From an uncultured Chloroflexota bacterium (lineage in GTDB: Bacteria > Chloroflexota > Chloroflexia > Thermomicrobiales > UBA6265): a stretch of DNA of 49,469 bases. The translations under genes and the position numbers were made by a program. Of the stretch, positions 32,524 to 41,102 are shown piece by piece. The notes beneath the pieces are model-generated. The model worked only from the letters and a program-made list of their open reading frames with translations. It had not been told where the DNA came from and did not search any database. Each line of letters begins with the position of its first letter. Positions within the stretch are counted from its first letter, which is position 1. The stretch spans positions 1-49,469 of the forward strand of contig CALMZR010000408.1 of assembly GCA_937870845.1 (NCBI GenBank), written 5' to 3'.

Positions 32524-33114
32524 ATGGTCACCCCCGAACACAACCACGATGCAACCCCGGTATTGTTCGCCGCCGCCTTGCCCCGTCGGGCCGCACTTGG
32601 TGGTTTCGGCAGCGGCCTCGTCACGCTCCTCCTGGCCGCCAGCGGCCACCGCGCCGCCGCCCAGGAGGCTACTCCCGGCGTCTTGCCGCCGCTCTTCACG
32701 GAGTGGGTAGCCGTCTGGGCCGAGGATCCCGCGCGGGCGACGACCCTGTATGCCGATGACGCGATCCTCGAAGACGTAAGCAGCGGGGCCGTCTTCCGCG
32801 GTCGGGAAGAGATTCAGGCCCATATCGCGGCCGAGTTCAGCGGCTTCCCCGGCCACGCCTACGAGCTGCCCATCGCGTTCGGCGGCGATGAGTGGGCGGC
32901 GGCGGAGTGGGTGTTCACCGGCGCCTACACGGGCACCTACCCCGGACTTCCGCCTGGGGCCGGCCAAGCCGTCACCCTGCGCGGAGCCGCGCTATTCCGC
33001 CTGACGGACGGCCAGATCCGGTGGGAAGCCCACTACTACGACGCGTATGCGTTCCTCACCCAACTCGGGCTCCTGCCGAGTCCGGGCGCGACAGAGGCAA
33101 CGCCAGCGCCGTAG
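32524..33114 (+). CDS. Secreted SnoaL-like (NTF2-fold) protein
   Basis: 196 aa from ATG 32524 with a GAGGAGGGATC site. PRRAALGGFGSGLVTLLLAA is a leader with an Arg pair (possible Tat), and AAAQ-EATP gives the cleavage site. The mature part is an NTF2-like cone: FTEWVAVWAEDPARATTLYA, DDAILEDVSSGAVFRGREEI, EWAAAEWVFTGAYTGTYPGL, FRLTDGQIRWEAHYYDAYAF. Conserved Asp/Trp/Tyr are of the SnoaL-2 type, but export is unusual for a cyclase, so the family may be a secreted ligand-binding protein instead. Confidence 0.75.
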   Translation: MVTPEHNHDATPVLFAAALPRRAALGGFGSGLVTLLLAASGHRAAAQEATPGVLPPLFTEWVAVWAEDPARATTLYADDAILEDVSSGAVFRGREEIQAHIAAEFSGFPGHAYELPIAFGGDEWAAAEWVFTGAYTGTYPGLPPGAGQAVTLRGAALFRLTDGQIRWEAHYYDAYAFLTQLGLLPSPGATEATPAP

Positions 33115-33154
33115 CAGGTGCCTTGTCTGATGGCGAGATAGAGGGGAGTGTGCA

Positions 33155-34225
33155 ATGGCGACGCAGGTCCTCGATGAGGTCCAGAAGGAGGCCTTCGCCG
33201 AGCGGATGCTCGGCATCTGGAACGACGCGTTCCTCGCCCTGATGATCAGCATCGGCCATCAGACCCGCCTCTTTGACACGATGGCCGACCTCCGCCCCTC
33301 CACCAGCGAGGAGATCGCGCGCGCGGCCGATTTGAACGAGCGGTACGTGCGGGAGTGGTTGAGCGCGATGGTGACCGGCCGCATCGTCGACTATGACCCC
33401 GCCACGCGCATGTACGCGTTGTCACCGGAACGGGCGGTGTCGCTGACGCGGAAAGCCGGACTCGACAATATGGCCTTCTTCACCCAGTACGTGTCGATGG
33501 TCGGGAGCGTCGAGCAGCAGGTCGTCGAGTGCTTCCACAAGGGCGGCGGCGTGCCGTACTCGGCCTACCCCCGCTTCCAGGAGTTGCACGCCGAGGAGAG
33601 CGGCCCGCTCTTCGACGCGCTGCTGATCGATGTCATCTTGCCGTTGGCGCCCGGGTTGGTGGACAGGCTCGAGCGTGGCGGCAAGGTCCTCGACGTCGGC
33701 TGCGGCGCCGGCCACGCGATCAACGTCATGGCCAAAGCATTCCCAACTAGCCGCTTCGCCGGCTACGACTTCTCGGAAACAGGGATCGCGGCGGGCCGGG
33801 CGGAAGCCGCTCGGCTCGGTCTGACCAACGTCCGCTTTGCGGTGAAGGACGCGGCGCTGTTGGAGGAGCCGGGCCGGTACGACCTGATCACCGCCTTCAA
33901 CGCCATTCACGACCAGGCACATCCCCGCGCGGTCTTGCGCGCGATCCGCGACGCGCTGCGATCGGACGGCGTGTTCCTGATGCAGGACATCGCGGCGTCC
34001 AGCAACCTCCATGAAAACCTCGATCACCCACTTGGGCCGACCTTCTACACGGCGTCGACGATGCTCTGTATGACGACCTCGCTGGCGTACGGCGGAGAAG
34101 GATTGGGCACGATGTGGGGCGAGCAGCTGGCGCGCGAGTTGCTCGCTGAGGCCGGGTTCGCGCACGTCGTGGTCGAGCAGATCTCGAGCGATCCTTTCAA
34201 TAACTACTACGTTGCGCGCACGTAG
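33155..34225 (+). CDS. Class I SAM-dependent methyltransferase with N-terminal winged helix
   Basis: 356 aa from ATG 33155 with GAGGGGAG upstream. N-terminal part (TRLFDTMADLRPSTSEEIAR, AADLNERYVREWLSAMVTG) is a winged-helix dimerisation domain as in O-methyltransferases and Rv2258c-like proteins. SAM motif I is GKVLDVGCGAGHAINVMAKA (~177-196) and the acidic loop FAGYDFSETGIAAGR follows; DLITAFNAIHDQAHPRAVLR is motif IV-like. The substrate is not known. It follows the ABM and SnoaL genes, so a small-molecule tailoring role is possible. Confidence 0.85.
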   Translation: MATQVLDEVQKEAFAERMLGIWNDAFLALMISIGHQTRLFDTMADLRPSTSEEIARAADLNERYVREWLSAMVTGRIVDYDPATRMYALSPERAVSLTRKAGLDNMAFFTQYVSMVGSVEQQVVECFHKGGGVPYSAYPRFQELHAEESGPLFDALLIDVILPLAPGLVDRLERGGKVLDVGCGAGHAINVMAKAFPTSRFAGYDFSETGIAAGRAEAARLGLTNVRFAVKDAALLEEPGRYDLITAFNAIHDQAHPRAVLRAIRDALRSDGVFLMQDIAASSNLHENLDHPLGPTFYTASTMLCMTTSLAYGGEGLGTMWGEQLARELLAEAGFAHVVVEQISSDPFNNYYVART

Positions 34226-34270
34226 GCGGAAACGAGCCTTGCCACTGGGATGGATCGGAACAGGAGATCG

Positions 34271-34295
34271 GGGGCGGCGAGTCAAGAGCCGCCTC
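34271..34295 (+). terminator. GC hairpin after the methyltransferase gene
   Basis: GGGGCGGC and GCCGCCTC are complementary arms (one G-T pair) around a 9-base loop, 46 bases after the methyltransferase stop and 40 before the convergent rpiA end. No T-run is seen, so terminator strength is unsure. Confidence 0.4.
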
Positions 34296-34334
34296 CGTGC
34301 TCAAACCCGCCACCAACGCGGCGTGTAAGCCGAG

Positions 34335-35033
34335 CTACTCCTGGGTGCGCTCGCGCCGGATCACCGTTCCCGCGGGATCGACTTGCAGCGCCGAGCGGGC
34401 GATGCCCATGAAGAGACCGTGCTCGGCAACACCAGGTAAGAGTTTCACCGCGGCGGCGACTTCCTCCGCGTCATCCATCGGGCCAGTATCGCAGTCGACG
34501 ATATAGCTGCCATTGTCGGAAACGAAGGGCTGCTCCCTGTTTTCAGGCGACATCCGCAGTTCGGGTGGATAACCGCGCTCCTGAAGGCGACGCGCCGTCT
34601 GCCGCCAGCCGAAGCGGACGATCTCGACCGGGAGGGCCGTGCGTTCGCCGAGGCGCTCGACGTTCTTCTCGGTAGTCGCCACCAGGACGAATCGCTCGCA
34701 GGAGAGGGCGACGAGTTTTTCGTAGAGGAGGGCGCCGCCTTTGCCTTTGATGGCGTCGAGGTTGGGGGCGATCTCGTCGGCGCCGTCGATGCCGAGGTCG
34801 AGGCGGTCGAGGTCGTCGAGGCTGGTGAGGGGGATGCCGAGATCGCGGGCCAGTTCTTCGGTGCGGGAGGAGGTGGCGACGCCAGTAAAGACCAATCCGG
34901 CGGAGACGCGGCGGCCGAGCTCGCGGATGACGGCGTCGGCGGTGGAGCCGGTGCCGAGGCCGACGGTCATGCCGGGCTGGACCAGGTCGGCGGCGACGGC
35001 GGCGAGCCGGGCGATCCGCTCGGCCAGGTCCAC
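34335..35033 (-). CDS. rpiA: Ribose-5-phosphate isomerase A
   Basis: 232 aa. Converts ribose-5-phosphate to ribulose-5-phosphate in the cytosol. GTG 35033, one base after the Pgl stop, is the start, so it is translationally coupled. Motifs are GMTVGLGTGSTADAVIRELG, LDLGIDGADEIAPNL and AIKGKGGALLYEKLVALSC, with the catalytic Asp/Glu in DGADE and Lys in KGKGG. It is last in the run zwf-opcA-pgl-rpiA. Confidence 0.92.
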   Translation of the reverse strand: MDLAERIARLAAVAADLVQPGMTVGLGTGSTADAVIRELGRRVSAGLVFTGVATSSRTEELARDLGIPLTSLDDLDRLDLGIDGADEIAPNLDAIKGKGGALLYEKLVALSCERFVLVATTEKNVERLGERTALPVEIVRFGWRQTARRLQERGYPPELRMSPENREQPFVSDNGSYIVDCDTGPMDDAEEVAAAVKLLPGVAEHGLFMGIARSALQVDPAGTVIRRERTQE

Positions 35034-35034
35034 G

Positions 35035-35946
35035 TCACGAGCCCCGGCGGCGGAGCTGGGCGGCGGCGTCCTCGTCGATGAGCCAGCGGAGTTTCCCATC
35101 CGGCTGCGCCGGGCGGATCATCTGGGCGGGGAGCGCGACGGGGTTTTCGGGGCCGTCGAGGACCGTCTCGACGGTATCGGCCTTGCCGGGTCCGCCGACC
35201 AGGAAGAGGATCTCGCGGCCGTTGTTGAGGACGGGGGCGGTGAGCGTCAGCCTGACCGCGTCGAACTTCGCCACGTAGTTCGCCACGGCCAGCGGCTCCA
35301 TCTCGCTCAGGGCGCGGGTGCCGGGGAAGAGGGAGGCGGTGTGGCCGTCGTCGCCCATCCCGAGCAGCACCAGATCGAAACGGGGGATGCCGTCGGGGTC
35401 GGCGAAGGCCTGGCGCAGCGTGGCCTCGTAGGCTGCGGCGGCGTCTTGCGGCTCTTCGGCTTCGGTGTCCCAGGGGTGGATGTGGGCGCGCGGGACGGGG
35501 ACCAGATCGAGGAAACCGCGCATCGCCTCGCCGGCGTTGCTCTCCTCGGAGCCGAGAGGAACCCAGCGCTCGTCGCCCCAGAAGACCTGCACGCGGTCCC
35601 AGGGGATGCGCGAGCGGTACGGCTCCCGCGCCAGGATGCGCCCCATCTGCTTCGGCGTGCTGCCGCCGGAGAGGGCCACGAAGGCCTGCCCGCGCTCCGC
35701 CACTGCTTCCTCCACCGCCCGAGCGAATCGCTCCGCCGCCGCCGCCGCCAGCGCCGAGCCGTCGTCGACGACAATGACGTCGCCGCGGGGGCCGAGGTCG
35801 AGCGTGGGTGACGGGTGTCGGGTGACGGGTGACGGGGGGGAAGCCGATGCGGGCGACGCGGGCACGGGCGATGCCCGCATCGCCCCTTCCGCCTCCCGCC
35901 TTCCGCCTTCCGCCTTCCGCCTTCCGCCTCCCGCCTCGTCCGTCAC
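35035..35946 (-). CDS. pgl: 6-phosphogluconolactonase
   Basis: Hydrolyses 6-phosphogluconolactone. Conserved parts: AFVALSGGSTPKQMGRILAR, WDRVQVFWGDERWVPLGSEE, SNAGEAMRGFLDLVPVPRAH and LVLLGMGDDGHTASLFPGTR. The start is set at GTG 35946, overlapping the opcA stop by GTGA (303 aa). This leaves an odd ~65-residue N-terminal stretch built by 7-bp and 8-bp tandem repeats (GGRRKAEGGRREAEG); ATG 35880 (281 aa) is the alternative. The enzyme fold proper starts only near GDVIVVDDGSALA. The repeat-coded arm is not seen in the family. Confidence 0.9.
   Translation of the reverse strand: MTDEAGGGRRKAEGGRREAEGAMRASPVPASPASASPPSPVTRHPSPTLDLGPRGDVIVVDDGSALAAAAAERFARAVEEAVAERGQAFVALSGGSTPKQMGRILAREPYRSRIPWDRVQVFWGDERWVPLGSEESNAGEAMRGFLDLVPVPRAHIHPWDTEAEEPQDAAAAYEATLRQAFADPDGIPRFDLVLLGMGDDGHTASLFPGTRALSEMEPLAVANYVAKFDAVRLTLTAPVLNNGREILFLVGGPGKADTVETVLDGPENPVALPAQMIRPAQPDGKLRWLIDEDAAAQLRRRGS
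35806..35840. repeat. GTGACGGG/GTGTCGGG octamer array at the pgl N-terminal region
   Basis: GTGGGTGACGGGTGTCGGGT and further GTGACGGG copies. The same octamer family is at 23434-23514 and 25484-25550 beside the AOR gene. Here it is inside the pgl reading frame as PSPVTRHPSPT. Confidence 0.7.
35885..35938. repeat. 7-bp tandem array (CCGCCTT)
   Basis: About seven copies of CCGCCTT/CCGCCTC run between the opcA stop and the pgl ATG at 35880. Because the unit is not a multiple of three, a copy-number change would shift the GTG 35946 frame but not the ATG 35880 frame. Confidence 0.8.
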
Positions 35947-37205
35947 CGCGGTCTCACCCCCATGAACCCCTCTGGCGCCATGTCGGCGGCGAACTCCAGG
36001 GCCGCCTCGTAGATCGGGTCGCGCCCGAAGTCGCGCAGCTCTTCGCCCAGCAGGTCGGCCTCGGTCGGGATGCGGGCGAAGACGGTGCGCACCATGTTGG
36101 GCATCTCCGGGCTGTCGCTGGTGGTCGAGATCTCGTCGTCGTCGAGGCGTTCCACGGTGAAGAAGCCGGCGCGGCCGCCGTCGGCGGCAAGGCGCACGTC
36201 GAGGAGCGTCGAGGCGGCCAGAGGCCGCGTGGTCGGGCGCAGGGTGAGCGTCACCTCGCGCTGCTTGCCCGCGGCCCCGGCGCGCAGGGTGGCGCGCCAG
36301 GTGTTGGGTTCGCCGCGCACGGGGAGCAGTTCGCCGGGGGTGCGCCAGTGGAGCCGGGAGCCGAGCCAGCCGGCATAGAGGAGGGCGCTGGTGAACCCGG
36401 ACCAACTCGTGGGGGAGTTGGCGTACGTCAAGGTCGCCTCGTCGATGAGGTCGAGGATGGGCAGGGCGGCCGGCACGTCGAAGAACTGCGTCGTCAGCCG
36501 CCGCCACGGGCTGAGGCGGGCCCAGGCGAAGTCGCTCAGGGCGGGGCGCTCGCTGGCGCCGCGGACGAAGCGGAGCAGGGTCTGCATGGCCCCCGCGGCG
36601 TGGGGCGACATGGCGCTGTCGACGATGAGGCGGTCGGAGATCTCGACCAGCTCGGCGAAGAGGGCGGTCGCCTGGGCCGTGTCAGCGGACCACCAGAGGA
36701 AATCGGGCAGGTCCGGCACCAGCAGCGGCGAGGCGATGGAGGCGAGTTGGCGCTCGTTCTCGGTGCTGACGTCGACGGTGACGCACTCGAAGACGATGGC
36801 CGGCCGGCCGCGCGCCGCTTCCTGTTCGAGAAGGTCGACGCGGACGTCCATGCCGGGCGAGACGCCGTTCCCGAAGGACGGGTCGGCGACGAGGACGGTC
36901 GCCCGCGACGGGTACAAATCCGAGAGCGCGGCGATCGTCTGCCGCACCCGCCCGGCGTCGGCCCTGGAGCGCGCAGCGGCGATCAGATTGAGGGTGGCGG
37001 CGCGCGCGGTCACCATCGGCCAGGGGGCATCGCGGCCCTGACCGTTGGAGGAGGCCGATTCCGCGGCGCGCGCCTCGGCTTGGCGGCGCCAGAGGGCATT
37101 CAGTTGCGCGGTGATCTCCCCCGCGTCCAGGACGCGGGCTTCCCAGGAGGCGCCGGGGATCGGGTGGGCGACCGGGCGCTGTGGCTCTGAGCGTGACGCA
37201 GCCAT
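35943..37205 (-). CDS. opcA: Glucose-6-phosphate dehydrogenase assembly protein OpcA
   Basis: 420 aa cytoplasmic protein needed for, or regulating, G6PDH tetramers; known in cyanobacteria and actinobacteria. It has ATLNLIAAARSRADAGRVRQ, LSDLYPSRATVLVADPS, ECVTVDVSTENERQLASIAS, PLLVPDLPDFLWWSADTAQA and FAELVEISDRLIVDSAM, the typical OpcA pattern. It lies nine bases after the zwf stop and overlaps pgl by GTGA. Neighbour order zwf-opcA-pgl is standard. Confidence 0.9.
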   Translation of the reverse strand: MAASRSEPQRPVAHPIPGASWEARVLDAGEITAQLNALWRRQAEARAAESASSNGQGRDAPWPMVTARAATLNLIAAARSRADAGRVRQTIAALSDLYPSRATVLVADPSFGNGVSPGMDVRVDLLEQEAARGRPAIVFECVTVDVSTENERQLASIASPLLVPDLPDFLWWSADTAQATALFAELVEISDRLIVDSAMSPHAAGAMQTLLRFVRGASERPALSDFAWARLSPWRRLTTQFFDVPAALPILDLIDEATLTYANSPTSWSGFTSALLYAGWLGSRLHWRTPGELLPVRGEPNTWRATLRAGAAGKQREVTLTLRPTTRPLAASTLLDVRLAADGGRAGFFTVERLDDDEISTTSDSPEMPNMVRTVFARIPTEADLLGEELRDFGRDPIYEAALEFAADMAPEGFMGVRPR

Positions 37206-37214
37206 CTTGCCGCC

Positions 37215-38873
37215 CTACGGCCGGCGCCAGGCGCGGTCGGTGAGGGAGATCATGGCGTCCGCCTGATCCGGTCCCCACGATCCGGCCGGATAGAGGTAGG
37301 GGGCCGGGGCGTTCGGGGCCGCCCAGACGTCGAGGATCGGCTGCACGATCGACCAGGCCGCTTCGACCTCGTCGCGGCGGGTGAAGAGGGTCGGGTCGCC
37401 GCGGATGACGTCGAGCAGCAGCCGCTCATAGGCGTCGGGACCCGCCTCGCCGAACGCCGAGCCGTAGGAGAACTCCATGCGCACCGGGCGGATTTGCGTC
37501 CCCGCGCCGGGCACTTTGGCGTTGAAGCGGACGGCGATCCCCTCGTCGGGCTGGATGCGCATCGAGATCACGTCGGGCGAGGGCTCGACCTCGGCCCCGC
37601 CGAAGATCATGTGCGGCACCTTCTTGAGCGAGATGGCGACCTCGGTCACGCGCCGCGGCAGCCGCTTGCCGGTGCGCAGGAAGAACGGCACCCCGTTCCA
37701 GCGCCAGTTCTCGACGCGCAGGCGGAGAGCGACGTACGTCTCGGTCTTGCTGTCCGGGGCGACGCCCTTCTCCTCGCGGTAGCCGGGGACCGCCTTGCCG
37801 CCGACGTAGCCGGGGCCGTACTGGCCGGGGACGACCCAGCGCATCACCTCGTCTTCCGCAGACGGAGGAACGACGGAACGGAGGACTTTCACCTTTTCGT
37901 CGCGGACGGCGTTGCCGCTGAAGCGGGCGGGCGGCTCCATGGAGACAACGGTGAGGAGCTGCAGGAGGTGGCTCTGCACCATGTCGCGCAGGGCGCCGGC
38001 GGCGTCGTAGTAGCCGGCGCGGCCTTCGACGCCGATCGATTCGGCGGCGGTGATCTGCACGTTGTCGACGTAATTGCGGTTCCAGATCGGCTCGAAGAGG
38101 ATGTTGGCGAAGCGGAAGGCGAGGATGTTCTGGACCGTCTCTTTCCCCAGGTAGTGGTCGATGCGGTAGATCTGGCGTTCGGAAAAGGCGTCGGCCATCT
38201 CCTGGATCAGGTCGCGGGCCGAGGCCAGATCGTGCCCGAACGGCTTCTCGACGACGATCCGCTGCCAGCCCTGGCTCGGTTCGAGGTAGTTCGCCTGGCG
38301 CTCGGAGACGCTGGCGGCGTCGAGGCCGTGGATGATGGGCAGGAAGAAGTTGGGCGCGGTGGCGAGGTAGAAGATGCGGTTGCCCTTCGTGCCGCGCTCG
38401 CTGTCGATGGCGCGGAGCCGCTCGCCGAGGCGGGTGTAGGAATCGGGCTGGGCGAAGTCGCCGCGGACGTAGCTGAGCCCCTGGGCGAACCCCTGCCAGG
38501 CGTCCTCGGTGACGGGGGTGCGGGCGTTTTCGGTGACGGCCTCGCGCATCTGCTGGCGGAAGTCGTCGTCGCTCCAGTCGCGGTGCGAGACGCCGACGAT
38601 GGAGAACCCTTCCGGCAGCGGCAGCCCGACGGCCAGGTCATAGAGGGCCGGCATCAGCTTGCGCGAGGTGAGGTCGCCGCTGACGCCGAAGATGACCATG
38701 GCCGCCGGGGCGATGACGCGGTCGGCCTCGGAGGAGCGCAGCGGGTTGAGCACGTCCTGCGCCTGCGTCCAGGCGTCGACGGGATGCGACCATACCTCGG
38801 AAGCTTCCGGGAGTTGGCCGTCGGCGGCGACGGCGCCGTCGGTGAGGGTGGTGGTGGGGGGCGTCTCGGTCAT
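37215..38873 (-). CDS. zwf: Glucose-6-phosphate dehydrogenase
   Basis: 552 aa. Oxidises glucose-6-phosphate to phosphogluconolactone with NADP. NADP motif [20 protein letters not shown] (~60-79), substrate-binding [20 protein letters not shown] (~237), [12 protein letters not shown] and [20 protein letters not shown] are visible; [13 protein letters not shown] is the C-terminal motif. The length exceeds the ~490 norm by an N-terminal acid/Pro arm of ~50 residues. It is first in zwf-opcA-pgl-rpiA and, with gnd upstream, covers the oxidative branch. ATG 38873 has no strong ribosome site. Confidence 0.95.
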   Translation of the reverse strand: MTETPPTTTLTDGAVAADGQLPEASEVWSHPVDAWTQAQDVLNPLRSSEADRVIAPAAMVIFGVSGDLTSRKLMPALYDLAVGLPLPEGFSIVGVSHRDWSDDDFRQQMREAVTENARTPVTEDAWQGFAQGLSYVRGDFAQPDSYTRLGERLRAIDSERGTKGNRIFYLATAPNFFLPIIHGLDAASVSERQANYLEPSQGWQRIVVEKPFGHDLASARDLIQEMADAFSERQIYRIDHYLGKETVQNILAFRFANILFEPIWNRNYVDNVQITAAESIGVEGRAGYYDAAGALRDMVQSHLLQLLTVVSMEPPARFSGNAVRDEKVKVLRSVVPPSAEDEVMRWVVPGQYGPGYVGGKAVPGYREEKGVAPDSKTETYVALRLRVENWRWNGVPFFLRTGKRLPRRVTEVAISLKKVPHMIFGGAEVEPSPDVISMRIQPDEGIAVRFNAKVPGAGTQIRPVRMEFSYGSAFGEAGPDAYERLLLDVIRGDPTLFTRRDEVEAAWSIVQPILDVWAAPNAPAPYLYPAGSWGPDQADAMISLTDRAWRRP

Positions 38874-38940
38874 CGCCGATCACCCGCCTCTCTGGCCGCG
38901 CCGCTGCCCCAAGGCGACCGTATCATTCCGAGCCAACCCG

Positions 38941-39039
38941 GTGTCATTTCGAGCCAAGCGAGGACTCCCAAGGACCATCTCGGCTCAGGCGCAACGGCGC
39001 GTCCCGAGCGCCGAGATTCCTCCTTCGCCGGAATGACAC
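38941..39039. repeat. Dispersed palindromic repeat, copy C
   Basis: GTGTCATTTCGAGCCAAGCG, then ACCATCTCGGCTC, GAGCGCCGAGATTCC and CGCCGGAATGACAC at the end; a partial extra TATCATTCCGAGCC lies just left of it. It is between zwf and gnd, both minus-strand. Confidence 0.75.
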
Positions 39040-39088
39040 GTTCAAGCGGTTGCTTGTTGGCTGAACGACACATAGCTTGCCCTGTACC

Positions 39089-40585
39089 CTAGACGTCGGC
39101 CAGCTCCTGCACCGGGACGGGCTCGGCCGGTTGCTCGGCGCCGTGCCAGAGGGTGTGGAAGATGCCGTCGCGGTCGGTGCGCAGGTAGGTGTGGGCCCCG
39201 AAGTAGTCGCGCTGGGCCTGCACGAGATTGGCCGGAAGCGAGATCTGGCGCAGGGTGTCGAAGTAGTCGAGCGCCGAAGACGTGCCCGGCACGGGGATCC
39301 CCCAGGAGCGCGCCGCGACGATAGATCGCCGCGCCCCGCCGACGGTCTCGTCCGACTGGCGGGCGATGTCGGCGTCGAGCAGCAGGTTGGTCAGCTTCGG
39401 GTTGTCGCGGTAGGCGCGCATGATGTCGGCCAGGAAATCGGCGCGGATGATGCAGCCGCCGGTCCAGATGCGGGCGATCTCGGAGAGGTTGAGCTTCCAG
39501 TCGTAGGTGATGCTCGCCGCTGCCAGCAGCGACATCCCCTGCGCGTAGGAAGAGACCTTCGAGAAGTAGAGCGAGGATTCGAGCGCGGCGAACGCGCCAT
39601 CCGCGCCGCTGTCGCCGCCGAGCATCGCCCGCGCCTCGTCGGCTCCGCCGGGAGGGGTGGGGCCGATGAGGACTTCGCTGGCTTCCACACGCAAGGCGCG
39701 CAACCCGGAGAGGTTGCGGGCGGTGACGGCGGCGTCGATGGTCGGCACGGGGCTGGAGAGCTCCATCGCGCTCTCGATCGTCCAGCGGCCTGTCCCTTTC
39801 TGCTCCGCGGCGTCGAGGATGACGTCGACGATGGGGCGGCCCGTCTCCTCGTCGACGAAGCGCAGCACCTCGGCGGTGACCTCGATCAGATAGGAGGCGA
39901 GTTTTCCTCCGTTCCAGCGGGCGAAGACCTCGGCGATCTCGGGGGCCGACATGCCGAGCGCGGTGCGCATGATGTCGTAGGTCTCGGCGATCAGTTGCAT
40001 GTCGCCGTACTCGATGCCGTTGTGGATCATCTTGACGTAGTGGCCGCTGCCGCCGGGGCCGATGTAGGTGACGCAGGGGCCGTACCTCGTCTTGGCGGCG
40101 ATGGCCATCAGCATCGGCTCGAGAACGTCGTACGCCTCGCGCGGCCCCCCCGGCATCAGGCTGGGGCCCCACAGGGCGCCCAGCTCGCCGCCGGAGACGC
40201 CCATGCCGACGTACCGGATGCCCTGCCTGGCCAGCTCGGCCTCGCGGCGCTCGGTGTCGCGGAAGTAGGAGTTGCCGCCGTCGACGACGATGTCCCCCGG
40301 ATCGAGGAGGGGAACCAGCTCGGTGAGGACGGCGTCGACCGGCACCCCGGCTTTGACCATGAGGATGATCTGGCGCGGCGGCTCCAGTGCGGCGACGAAT
40401 TCGGGGAGCGTGGCGGCGCCGGTGATGCTCGTGTTGGCGGCGGGGCCGGCCAGGTACTCCTCGGTGCGCAGAGTGGTGCGGTTGTAGACGACGAGCGGGA
40501 AGCCGTTGCGGGCGATGTTGAGGGCGAGGTTCTCGCCCATCACCGCCAGCCCGATCAGCCCGACGTGCGGTTTCGCGTCGCTCAT
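39089..40585 (-). CDS. gnd: 6-phosphogluconate dehydrogenase (decarboxylating)
   Basis: 498 aa. Oxidatively decarboxylates 6-phosphogluconate to ribulose-5-phosphate. ATG 40585 gives the N-terminal Rossmann start HVGLIGLAVMGENLALNIAR. VVDGGNSYFRDTERREAELA, GGELGALWGPSLMPGG, the catalytic KMIHNGIEYGDMQLIAETYD and EQKGTGRWT follow. The frame stays open far upstream (41383), but only because of low stop density. It is separated from zwf by the copy-C repeat and from the next gene by a 517-bp repeat-rich gap. Confidence 0.95.
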   Translation of the reverse strand: MSDAKPHVGLIGLAVMGENLALNIARNGFPLVVYNRTTLRTEEYLAGPAANTSITGAATLPEFVAALEPPRQIILMVKAGVPVDAVLTELVPLLDPGDIVVDGGNSYFRDTERREAELARQGIRYVGMGVSGGELGALWGPSLMPGGPREAYDVLEPMLMAIAAKTRYGPCVTYIGPGGSGHYVKMIHNGIEYGDMQLIAETYDIMRTALGMSAPEIAEVFARWNGGKLASYLIEVTAEVLRFVDEETGRPIVDVILDAAEQKGTGRWTIESAMELSSPVPTIDAAVTARNLSGLRALRVEASEVLIGPTPPGGADEARAMLGGDSGADGAFAALESSLYFSKVSSYAQGMSLLAAASITYDWKLNLSEIARIWTGGCIIRADFLADIMRAYRDNPKLTNLLLDADIARQSDETVGGARRSIVAARSWGIPVPGTSSALDYFDTLRQISLPANLVQAQRDYFGAHTYLRTDRDGIFHTLWHGAEQPAEPVPVQELADV

Positions 40586-41102
40586 TGCGGTTGCCTCTGC
40601 TCCCCGATTCGCGTGGGCGCGGCATGGCCACGATCGAGCGGGAATTGTACCGCCTGAAACGAGCCCGGCTCGTGGCGCCGCGACGGCGGGCGCGCCGTGG
40701 CATGACTCCCGGGAAGTTCGGGAAGTTCGGGAAGTTCGGGAAGTTCGCCGGGCGGTCCGGCCGCCGCACCTGCCGCCCACGGTGGACCCTCTCGCCCGTC
40801 TCCCCGTAGACTTGAGGGCAGGCAATCGACTTGTGCCGGATCGCGAGGTCCGCTCCGATGGTCTCCAGCATCCGCCCGCCCTGTTAGGCCTCTTCTCGTA
40901 AGCCCAATCGCATAGCCGTTGTCGAGCCGGGGAACCCCCTCGGCTCGTGGTGTTTCCCCCACAACCGGCGCGACCACCCGACGCCCGACGCCCTCGACGG
41001 CGGCTGACGCGGCGACGCGTTCGCCGCCTGGCCTCGTCGTGCCCGCGCTCCGCCTGCCGCCTGCCCTGTTCGACCCGAGCAGTGCAGGACGGAAGGTGGA
41101 TC
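40586..41102. other. Intergenic region, 517 bp, with a 9-bp tandem array
   Basis: It lies between divergently read gnd and the KamB-like gene. A GGGAAGTTC array (40711-40746) is followed by a GC-rich hairpin-prone segment (40747-40770). The rest holds no convincing ORF. Start-side promoters for both genes must be here; none is recognised. Confidence 0.4.
40711..40746. repeat. 9-bp tandem repeat, four units of GGGAAGTTC
   Basis: Four perfect GGGAAGTTC units in a row, followed by GCCGGGCGGTCCGGCCGCCG. This matches the layout of the GTGCGAAGT array at 4624-4700 (array, then GC-rich inverted stretch). Confidence 0.9.
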
